Position numbers and translations under genes: made by a program. Below the pieces are notes generated by a model that was not told the DNA's origin, ran no database searches, and worked only from the letters and a program-made list of their open reading frames with translations. Positions 6,619-13,208 of a stretch of DNA of 13,208 nucleotides are shown here, one piece after another. The stretch comes from WQTU01 sp031548835 (GTDB taxonomy: Bacteria > Spirochaetota > Spirochaetia > CADAEX01): positions 1 to 13,208 of the forward strand of contig JAVBQS010000039.1 of NCBI GenBank assembly GCA_031548835.1, in the 5' to 3' direction. The stretch's first letter is position 1. Each line of letters begins with the position of its first letter.

Positions 6619-7158
6619 ATGTTTTATTCAGCACATTATTTATCGCCATTAGGGTTAATCACTATTGCAAGCGATGGAAAAAAACTATCTGGCTTATGGA
6701 TTGAAGGACAAAAATATTTTGGCGATACTGTTAAAAAGATGATTGAAGAAAAGGAAAATCTGGTTATTTTTTCTGCAGCAAAAAAATGGCTGGATAAATA
6801 CTTTGACGGCAAAAAACCAGCTATCACTGATTTACCTCTTGCGCCTAACGGAGGAGAATTCCGTAAAATAGTTTGGAATATTCTTTGTGAAATTCCATAT
6901 GGTAAAGTCACAACTTATGGTGATATTGCAAAAACAATAGCCGGCAAAATGAATAAAACAACTATGTCTAGCCAGGCTGTAGGAGGAGCAGTAGGCCATA
7001 ATCCTATATCAATAATTATTCCATGCCACAGAGTTGTCGGATCAAATGGAAATTTGACCGGATATGCAGGCGGCATTGACAGGAAAATTAAATTGCTTGA
7101 GCTTGAAGGTGTGGATATGACATCTTTATATAAACCTTCAAAAAGTACAGCGCCTTAA
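6619..7158 (+). CDS. ogt: Methylated-DNA--protein-cysteine methyltransferase (O6-alkylguanine repair)
   Basis: A 179-residue suicide enzyme that moves the methyl group of O6-methylguanine in DNA onto its own cysteine. The active-site motif IIPCHRVVGSNGNLTGYAGG is intact, with acceptor Cys136, preceded by the DNA-binding helix region SSQAVGGAVGHNPIS and the family segment FRKIVWNILCEIPYGKVTTYGDIA. An earlier in-frame ATG (6562) lies inside the ada-alkA gene; ATG 6619 is preferred because AAAGGAG stands 6 nt upstream and the protein then begins directly at the domain (MFYSAHYLSPLG). It starts 25 nt after the Ada-AlkA stop, so the two form an operon. The glycosylase gene lacks an MGMT domain, which this gene supplies. 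Confidence 0.94.
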   Translation: MFYSAHYLSPLGLITIASDGKKLSGLWIEGQKYFGDTVKKMIEEKENLVIFSAAKKWLDKYFDGKKPAITDLPLAPNGGEFRKIVWNILCEIPYGKVTTYGDIAKTIAGKMNKTTMSSQAVGGAVGHNPISIIIPCHRVVGSNGNLTGYAGGIDRKIKLLELEGVDMTSLYKPSKSTAP

Positions 7159-7172
7159 CTATTAGGTGCTGT
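7147..7172 (+). terminator. Hairpin at the end of ogt, possible weak terminator or mRNA-stabilising stem
   Basis: ACAGCGCCT (7147-7155) pairs with AGGTGCTGT (7164-7172) over 9 bp with one G-U, around an 8-nt loop, spanning the ogt stop codon. It is followed by CAGTCTAAAAG rather than a T-run, so it is not a canonical intrinsic terminator. The remaining bases up to the next gene (about 190 nt) hold no visible gene; a TATAAT at 7231-7236 is a possible -10 for the kinase but lacks a good -35. Confidence 0.35.
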
Positions 7173-7364
7173 CAGTCTAAAAGAACTCTTAAATGCTGAA
7201 AGTTTTATTTATAATCTTAATTATTACACATATAATAAAAGCCGCAGGCTAATAGATAGTAGAATTTTTATAAAATATATGTATTATATAGTAAAGCAGA
7301 ATATCTAATAGGATTTTAGGTATAGTTATAAAAAGTTATGCACTATCTTCATACTTGGGAGTTA

Positions 7365-10300
7365 ATGTTGAAACGTACCGCATCAGCTTTGCTATTTATT
7401 ATATTATTTCTTTCTTTATCTTTTTCTGTTATTGCAGAACCGGAAGTTAAAACAGAATCTGAAAAAAAATTATTTATAAAAAATGATAAAGAAACTATTA
7501 ATTTTGTAATAGCAATTGATGAATCAACAATTATTGACAGACTTCTCTATAATGCTATGCAGAGAGCAGGTTATAACATAACAATGGATGCTGCTGCAAT
7601 GAGTTATGCTATACAAATGGCTAATACAGGGGAACGTGATGCGCTTGCTTCTCAGGGCCCTGGAATTGAAAAAGTATTTCAAAACCTTGTTATGGTTCCT
7701 GAACAGCTTGCAAGCACATATTTTCCTGTTTTTGCAAAAAAAGAGTCAAATATTATTATTAACTCATGGAATGATTTTGCAGGTTTACGCGTAGGACATA
7801 TGTTTCAAAAAACATATATTATCAACCATTTGCCTAAAAATATTGCAGGTACAATACAGAAAGAGACATTTTATGAACTTAATCTTGCACTTGAATCAGG
7901 CGAATGTGATGTTATTGTTACCAGCAGCACTTTGGATTCTTATTTAAGTGTCTCAAAAAATATTAAACGCGTAGGAACTGCAGATAGTCTTCTATCATAC
8001 ACATATTTAAACAAAAAATATGAATATCTGATTCCTGAAATTGTTAAAAGTTTTCAGGAAATGAAAGCAGATGGAACATATGATAAAATTCTAAATGGTA
8101 AATTATTAGAAACAAAACATATTTCAGAAGTACTCCATATATCATCATACTATCCTGATGATCCATGGGAAAACCGTATAAAAGAAGGGATAGAATCTGT
8201 TTTTGAAAAAAATAAAGATATTTCATATTATAATATACCTCTTTACTCAAACCGTTTCAGGACAAATTATGAACGGGCAAAAAATGCATATTATTCAATA
8301 AGAACAATGTTTCTATCAAATCCTCCTGATATTATACTTGTATCAGATAATAGCGCTCTATCACTTGTGTGTAACTATTATAATATTTTGTTTAATGGTA
8401 TTCCTGTTGTTTTCTGCGATATAAACGGCGATATCGAATATTTATGGGAACTGGGAAATAATGCCACAGGTATTTGGGAAACAATTCCTGTAGAAGAAAC
8501 TGTTAATCAAATATTTAAAATTTATCCAGATACAAAAAACATTTTTGTCATAAATGATTATACAGAAAGCGGAACTGCATGGCGTAAAGAAATTGAAAGC
8601 AAGCTTACAAAATATAAAGAAAAATTAAATATTATTTATAATAAAAATATTCCAAGCGATATTCTTTTAAAAACTATAGGAACCTTGCCCCCTAATTCAG
8701 CTATATTATGCGGAAATTATTCCATGGATAGTAACGGATTTTATTTTTCGCAAATAGAGTTTGGAAAAATGATACAGTCCTATAGCAATGTTCCGGTATT
8801 TGGGATGATGTATAGAGATGCAGGCAATGGGCAGCTTGGCGGAAAATATATAGATCCCAAACAGCATGGAAAAACAGCGGCAGAAATGATACTTAAAATT
8901 ATAGAAGGAACACCTGTATCACAAATTACTCCTATAAAAGATACAGAAAATCTTAACTGCTGGATTTTTGATGAATCTATTATAAAAGAGAAATTGCTTG
9001 ATAAAAAGCTTTTCCCCCCTGATGCACAATTTATAAATGGAAAGCCAACACTTTATGAAGCAAATCCCCAAGCTTTTTTTCTTTTCATAGTTTTAGCTTT
9101 TCTTGGGGTAGGCATTATTATAGGCCTTATAATATTTATAGGAGTTATGCGAAATAAAAACCGCAGCCTGCTTGAAGCTCAAAAAAGCCTTCATACTGCA
9201 GAAGAGCTTATTACAAAAGATGCCCAGATAAGAGAGGCTAAAGAAAGGCTTGATATAGCGCTTTCAGCATCTCCTGCCGGTGTATGGGAAATATCATTAA
9301 AGGATAAAATAGCCTCTTTTGATAAAGGTATAGCAAAGATCTTTGAATCAAAAAATACTTCTCCAGTAACAATGAAACAACTACTTGATTCATTACAGGC
9401 TAAAATTAAAGGTGAAAAAAATAATACTTTTTTAACTCAACTTTTAACAAGTAATATTACTTATAATATTACAGAAGATAGGGTTGTTGAAGATATAAAA
9501 ATAGTTCTTGATAATGGAGTTGAAAAATATATCAATACCTATGCAAAAATAATATATGATGAAAATGGCATACCTACCAGAATTGTTGGAATGACAATGG
9601 ATATAACTCCGCGTATTAAAATGGCAAAAGAACTCCAGGCAGCAAAAGAGATGGCTGATTCTGCAAATCAGGCTAAAAGCAGATTTTTATCAAATATGAG
9701 CCATGAGATACGCACTCCAATGAATGCAATTATAGGTATGGTAAAAATTGCAAAAGACTCATCAGATATTGAAAGAATAAAAAGCTGTCTTTCCACAGTA
9801 GAGACATCATCAGGGCATCTGCTTTCACTTATTAATGATATTCTTGATCTGTCAAAAATAGAATCAGGAAAAATAGAATTATTTGAAGATTTTTTTGACC
9901 TGGAAGAATCTCTTAAAAACCTTATTAGTGTTGTATCTGTAAAAGCAAGAGAAAAAGAACAGGAAATTTTGATACAGCTTGACTGTACTATGACTACACA
10001 TCTTTATGGCGATTCAATGCGGCTTACCCAGGTTATTATGAATCTGCTTACAAATTCCATTAAATTTTCTGATGCTAAAACAAAAATTCTCCTAACCCTA
10101 AACTGTAAAAAAAACAATGGCAATATTGTAATGCTTGAAGTAATAGTCAAAGATGAAGGAATTGGAATGACACAAGAGCAGCTTTCAGGACTTTTTCAGG
10201 CATTTCAGCAGGCTGATAACAGTATTACAAAGCGTTATGGAGGGACAGGCCTTGGTCTTGCAATTTCAAAAAAAATTGTAGGCCTGATGAATGGTGATAT

Positions 10301-11219
10301 TTTTGTAAAAAGCACACCTGGAAAAGGAAGTGAATTTATTTTTAATGTCTGGATTAAACTTGCAAATGATACAGGAGTCAGCAAGGAACATATTATTTCT
10401 CTCTCAAATGCCAGTCAGATGCATGTGCTTGTTGTTGACGATTATTTAGAAGTACAGAACTATATATCTTCATTGCTTGATGCACATAATATTAGAAATA
10501 AAAAAGCAGGCAGCTATAGAGAAGCAGCTAAAATTCTGGAAGAGTGCGAAACTAATGATCAAAAAATAAATCTTATTTTAATGGATTACCATATTCCTGA
10601 AATTGATGGTATTGAAGCGGCAAGACGTATATGCGTAGAAGGAAAAAGATCTGCTGTTGTAGTACTTATGTCTGTTTATGATGTTGAACCTGTTTGGGAT
10701 AAGGCAAAAGCTGCAGGAATAAATCTTTTTCTTCCAAAACCTGTCCTGCCCTCTACCCTGCTTAAGGCAGTTAACGAAGCTTTTGGAATTAAAACAGGAA
10801 CAATAATAAAGAAAGATGAAGAAGCAATAGTTACAACCTATCCTGAAAAACATGTTTTACTGGTAGAAGATATAGAAATTAATCGTGAAATTATTAAAGC
10901 TTTGCTTGAGCCTTCGCTTGTAAAAATTACAGAAGCAGAAAATGGACAGAAAGCTGTAGATCTTTTTAAAGCTAATCCTGAAATGTTTGATCTTATACTT
11001 ATGGATGTTCAGATGCCTATAATGGATGGATATACAGCAACCAAAACTATAAGAGAAAGCAGCCACCCGCGCAGTTTAGATATTCCAATTATAGCTATGA
11101 CAGCAAATGCATTTAGAGAAGATGTAGAGGCAGCGCTAAATGCAAAGATGAATGGCCATATAAGCAAACCTATAGATGAAACAAAGCTTTATTTTGAACT
11201 TAATAGATATTTTTTATAA
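7365..11219 (+). CDS. Hybrid sensor histidine kinase with two periplasmic binding modules and two receiver domains
   Basis: A protein of about 1284 residues. A signal-type N-terminus (KR then a hydrophobic stretch, likely cleavage after VIA at 24) leads to a periplasmic region holding an amino-acid-binding-like SBP_bac_3 domain (about 40-250) and an ABC_sub_bind-like domain (about 255-550). One membrane helix (571-595) and a coiled coil precede a PAS domain (about 625-755). The kinase core has the H box SNMSHEIRTPMNAI with phosphoacceptor His780, N box NLLTNSIKFS, and G boxes DEGIGM and GGTGLGLAIS. Two receivers follow, with Asp1074 (LILMDYHIP) and Asp1214 (LILMDVQMP), each with its conserved Lys. 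No Hpt domain is present, so a separate phosphotransfer partner is expected. The frame opens at ATG 7338, but ATG 7365 or TTG 7368 is likelier because GGGAG (7357-7361) and the signal peptide fit there. The ligand is unknown. Confidence 0.93.
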   Translation: MLKRTASALLFIILFLSLSFSVIAEPEVKTESEKKLFIKNDKETINFVIAIDESTIIDRLLYNAMQRAGYNITMDAAAMSYAIQMANTGERDALASQGPGIEKVFQNLVMVPEQLASTYFPVFAKKESNIIINSWNDFAGLRVGHMFQKTYIINHLPKNIAGTIQKETFYELNLALESGECDVIVTSSTLDSYLSVSKNIKRVGTADSLLSYTYLNKKYEYLIPEIVKSFQEMKADGTYDKILNGKLLETKHISEVLHISSYYPDDPWENRIKEGIESVFEKNKDISYYNIPLYSNRFRTNYERAKNAYYSIRTMFLSNPPDIILVSDNSALSLVCNYYNILFNGIPVVFCDINGDIEYLWELGNNATGIWETIPVEETVNQIFKIYPDTKNIFVINDYTESGTAWRKEIESKLTKYKEKLNIIYNKNIPSDILLKTIGTLPPNSAILCGNYSMDSNGFYFSQIEFGKMIQSYSNVPVFGMMYRDAGNGQLGGKYIDPKQHGKTAAEMILKIIEGTPVSQITPIKDTENLNCWIFDESIIKEKLLDKKLFPPDAQFINGKPTLYEANPQAFFLFIVLAFLGVGIIIGLIIFIGVMRNKNRSLLEAQKSLHTAEELITKDAQIREAKERLDIALSASPAGVWEISLKDKIASFDKGIAKIFESKNTSPVTMKQLLDSLQAKIKGEKNNTFLTQLLTSNITYNITEDRVVEDIKIVLDNGVEKYINTYAKIIYDENGIPTRIVGMTMDITPRIKMAKELQAAKEMADSANQAKSRFLSNMSHEIRTPMNAIIGMVKIAKDSSDIERIKSCLSTVETSSGHLLSLINDILDLSKIESGKIELFEDFFDLEESLKNLISVVSVKAREKEQEILIQLDCTMTTHLYGDSMRLTQVIMNLLTNSIKFSDAKTKILLTLNCKKNNGNIVMLEVIVKDEGIGMTQEQLSGLFQAFQQADNSITKRYGGTGLGLAISKKIVGLMNGDIFVKSTPGKGSEFIFNVWIKLANDTGVSKEHIISLSNASQMHVLVVDDYLEVQNYISSLLDAHNIRNKKAGSYREAAKILEECETNDQKINLILMDYHIPEIDGIEAARRICVEGKRSAVVVLMSVYDVEPVWDKAKAAGINLFLPKPVLPSTLLKAVNEAFGIKTGTIIKKDEEAIVTTYPEKHVLLVEDIEINREIIKALLEPSLVKITEAENGQKAVDLFKANPEMFDLILMDVQMPIMDGYTATKTIRESSHPRSLDIPIIAMTANAFREDVEAALNAKMNGHISKPIDETKLYFELNRYFL

Positions 11220-11299
11220 TTCTTTATTAGCATTGTATCAAAAATAAATAGTGCAATAAAATAGGAATTTTCTCCAATCCTGTGTTTAATAAATTAATA

Positions 11300-11469
11300 G
11301 GCCTGTCTGATAACTCGTGTTAAAAATCATTTTATAAACATCAAATAAGTACTAATTTAGCCGCAATGTATAATTTTTTTATTAATAGCTCATAATCTTA
11401 AAAGTTTTTTTATAACTTTAGTATGGTAGGCCATGCCAGGATAATAATTTTTAGGTTATCGAACAGGTC
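11300..11469. mobile_element. Possible MITE-like element with imperfect terminal inverted repeats
   Basis: In the gap between the hybrid kinase and the FIST gene, GGCCTGTCTGATAAC (11300-11314) is inverted at 11455-11469, where the minus strand reads GACCTGTTCGATAAC; 12 of 15 bases agree. Further inward both ends carry TAAAAAT-like sequence, so the similarity continues weakly after a small offset. Each end is flanked by TA (11298-11299 and 11470-11471), as expected for TA-targeting elements such as the IS630/Tc1 group. The 170 bp between contain no gene. Without other copies this remains a candidate; it could instead be a structured leader or chance. Confidence 0.45.
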
Positions 11470-11497
11470 TAATATAGATTTATTTAATTCAATATGA

Positions 11498-11503
11498 TAT
11501 AAT
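11498..11503 (+). promoter_or_regulatory. Candidate -10 element for the FIST gene
   Basis: A perfect TATAAT lies 38 nt before the FIST start codon. The hexamer 17 bp upstream is TAGATT (11475-11480), a poor -35. It begins just outside the right edge of the MITE-like element, so an insertion there could have altered expression of the gene. Confidence 0.4.
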
Positions 11504-11541
11504 TATAAATTATTTTCAGTGTTTGCAAAGGAGATTCAATA

Positions 11542-12717
11542 ATGATTCAATCTGCAACAATGTTTACTTATGAATTGGACAATCCTGCTCTCGCGCTTGA
11601 AGAAATAAAATCCCAAATTGCAAAAAAAATTACTCTTATGAAAAACAGTGTTGGGATTGTCATGTGTGACCCTGAATTTATTGATAGTGGTGTTTTAAGG
11701 ACTGTTTGTGAAGGATTACCTTTTTCTGTCGCAGGAACAACAACTATGACACAAGCTGTAAATGGAGAAGCAGGAATTTTAATGCTTACTCTTATGATAT
11801 TGACTTCTGATGATGTATTTTTTGAGGCAGGCATGACTGATCCTATACAAGGAGGCGGAGATATTCTCTCTTCAACAAAGACAGCATATGAAAAAGCTGC
11901 TGATGCCCTTAATTCAAAACCAAAACTTATACTGGCCTTCCCTCCTCTTATTTTGGAAAATGCAGGAGATCAATACATAGATGTTTTTGAAACTCTTTGT
12001 CCTGATACACCTGTTTTTGGAACACTTGCAATTGATGATTCTATTACTTTTGAAAAATGTTCAACATTGTATAATGGCAGAAGTTCTCTTTCTGCAATGT
12101 CTTTTATTTTAATATCTGGAAATGTTTCACCGAAATTTTCAATTGCTACCATGTCTGATAAAAATGAACTTCCCTATACAGGAGAAATTACAAAGTCAAA
12201 AGCACATGTTGTTTACGAAATAAATGATATGAAAACTTCTGAATATTTTGAAAATATTGGATTTGCAAAAAACGGCAAGCTTGATCAAGGGCTTCAGTTT
12301 GTCCCATTTCTATTGGATTTTAAAAAACGTTCTGACTATGACGGCATACCTGTAGTGCGGGCAATGGTTCATCTTGATGAAAATGGAGCTGGAATTTGCA
12401 GAGGATATATGTATCAGAATTCTGTTTTTATTCTTACAAATCCCTCAAGTGAAGATATATTTGAAGCATCTGAAAAACTTGTTGATAAACTTAACGAAGA
12501 AAAACCGCAAGCAATAATTATTTTTTCATGTATGGTTCGCCGTATGATATTTGGATCAGAACCTTTAACAGAAGTTAATATGTTACTAAAAAAAATGAAT
12601 CCAGATATTCCATTTATGATGGCATATTCGGGAGGTGAAATATGTCCAACCTCATACAGAGCAGATTCTGTAACAAATCGTTTCCATAATTATTCGATGA
12701 TAGCTTGCATATTATAA
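11542..12717 (+). CDS. FIST-domain sensory protein
   Basis: A 391-residue protein with FIST_N (about 30-225) and FIST_C (about 240-375) domains, a sensory module thought to bind small ligands such as amino acids and commonly encoded beside or fused to signalling proteins. FIST-like landmarks are the N-terminal segment around VGIVMCDPEF and AGTTTMTQAV, and the C-terminal stretch IIIFSCMVRRMIFG followed by AYSGGEICP and NRFHNYSMIA. No signal peptide or membrane helix is seen, so it is probably cytoplasmic. ATG 11542 has AAAGGAG (11527-11533) 8 nt upstream. The next gene starts 29 nt after its stop, suggesting an operon in which FIST feeds the downstream PAS protein. The ligand is unknown. Confidence 0.88.
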   Translation: MIQSATMFTYELDNPALALEEIKSQIAKKITLMKNSVGIVMCDPEFIDSGVLRTVCEGLPFSVAGTTTMTQAVNGEAGILMLTLMILTSDDVFFEAGMTDPIQGGGDILSSTKTAYEKAADALNSKPKLILAFPPLILENAGDQYIDVFETLCPDTPVFGTLAIDDSITFEKCSTLYNGRSSLSAMSFILISGNVSPKFSIATMSDKNELPYTGEITKSKAHVVYEINDMKTSEYFENIGFAKNGKLDQGLQFVPFLLDFKKRSDYDGIPVVRAMVHLDENGAGICRGYMYQNSVFILTNPSSEDIFEASEKLVDKLNEEKPQAIIIFSCMVRRMIFGSEPLTEVNMLLKKMNPDIPFMMAYSGGEICPTSYRADSVTNRFHNYSMIACIL

Positions 12718-12746
12718 TAAAAAAAACTGAAATAGAACAGTTAAAA

Positions 12747-13208
12747 ATGGACAATAATATGAATAATATTTCCAAAACAGATTATGAAAATCTGCTTAAA
12801 AAAGTAAAAAATATAGAAGCAGAAAATAAAAAACTTGTAAGACAGCTTCATTCAAACGAAAAATTAATGGATACTTTCAGGCTTAATCTGACTACCAGGG
12901 AAAATTTTTATAAGATGATTCAGGCAGACAAGCTGAAACAGGAACTCTATATTAATCTATTCCTGAAAAACTGTCCTGATATTTTTTTTCTGTTGGATAG
13001 CAATATGAAATATTTACTTGGCACACACACAGCGTCACGTCTTATGAATATAGATAACCCTGCAATTCTTACAGGAAGGGAATTCCAGTCTATTGCCACA
13101 AGATATTTTCCCAGAGATTTAGGAACTGTTCTTCTTACAGCAATAAATGAGATAATTCTTTCAAGCGCTCCTGATAATCTTGAACGGCGCAATTTGACTT
13201 CCTGCTCC
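12747..13208 (+). CDS. Coiled-coil and PAS-like protein, probable sensor kinase (3' end outside window)
   Basis: The frame is open from ATG 12747 to the window edge, 154 codons. The first 70 or so residues are charged and helical (YENLLKKVKNIEAENKKLV, then further K/E/Q-rich sequence), suggesting a coiled coil. From about residue 74 the sequence FLKNCPDIFFLLDSNMKYLL reads like the start of a PAS domain. No signal peptide or membrane helix is present in the visible part. Proteins that begin this way usually continue into a histidine kinase core; that part is not in the window, so the kinase call is inference. An in-frame stop at 12732-12734 limits the start to ATG 12747 or ATG 12759; neither has a good Shine-Dalgarno. 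It lies 29 nt after the FIST gene. Confidence 0.7.
   Translation, partial: MDNNMNNISKTDYENLLKKVKNIEAENKKLVRQLHSNEKLMDTFRLNLTTRENFYKMIQADKLKQELYINLFLKNCPDIFFLLDSNMKYLLGTHTASRLMNIDNPAILTGREFQSIATRYFPRDLGTVLLTAINEIILSSAPDNLERRNLTSCS

Noticed and set aside
7338..7364. First ATG of the hybrid kinase frame as true start
   Set aside because: No Shine-Dalgarno upstream; GGGAG sits just before 7365/7368, where a normal signal peptide begins. Not fully excluded.

Overview
This is a low-G+C bacterial window (about one third G+C by eye) with good Shine-Dalgarno sequences, several probable TTG starts and a tRNA gene that does not encode CCA. The gene content (mercury-methylation genes, two-component kinases carrying periplasmic substrate-binding domains, a FIST protein, an IleRS that looks like the eukaryote-type/type 2 class) suggests an anaerobe. 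Spirochaetota (Treponema-like) is my best guess, but that is inference and other anaerobic phyla are possible.

Layout. 1-2180 (minus): 5' part of ileS. 2181-2594: AT-rich gap ending in a strong promoter for tRNA-Phe(GAA) (2595-2667, plus), followed by a small GNAT acetyltransferase (2719-3195, plus). 3277-4930 (minus): a compact three-gene operon, arsR-hgcA-hgcB, encoding a metal-responsive repressor, the corrinoid membrane protein HgcA and the ferredoxin HgcB, the two proteins needed to methylate inorganic mercury to methylmercury. Its promoter lies under a pair of 23-bp direct repeats that look like ArsR operators. Divergent from it, 5133-7158 (plus): an alkylation-damage repair operon, an Ada-AlkA fusion and an Ogt/MGMT methyltransferase. 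7365-11219 (plus): a very large hybrid sensor kinase with two different periplasmic binding modules, one membrane helix, PAS, kinase core and two receiver domains. 11220-11541: a gap holding a probable 170-bp MITE-like element. 11542-12717 (plus): a FIST sensory-domain protein, followed after 29 nt by the start of a coiled-coil/PAS protein (12747 to window end) that is probably another sensor kinase.

How the genes work together. The central block is the hgcAB locus. HgcA should carry a methyl-cob(III)alamin bound by Cys106 in its cap helix and pass the methyl group to Hg(II), and HgcB should reduce the corrinoid and probably deliver Hg(II) through its cysteines. The repressor gene overlaps hgcA by 4 nt and so is translationally coupled to it, implying metal- or metalloid-controlled expression. 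All three operon products carry vicinal cysteine pairs at a terminus. The adjacent repair operon handles DNA methylation damage; a functional link to mercury methylation is only a hypothesis. The right part of the window is signal-transduction territory, without a visible connection to mercury.
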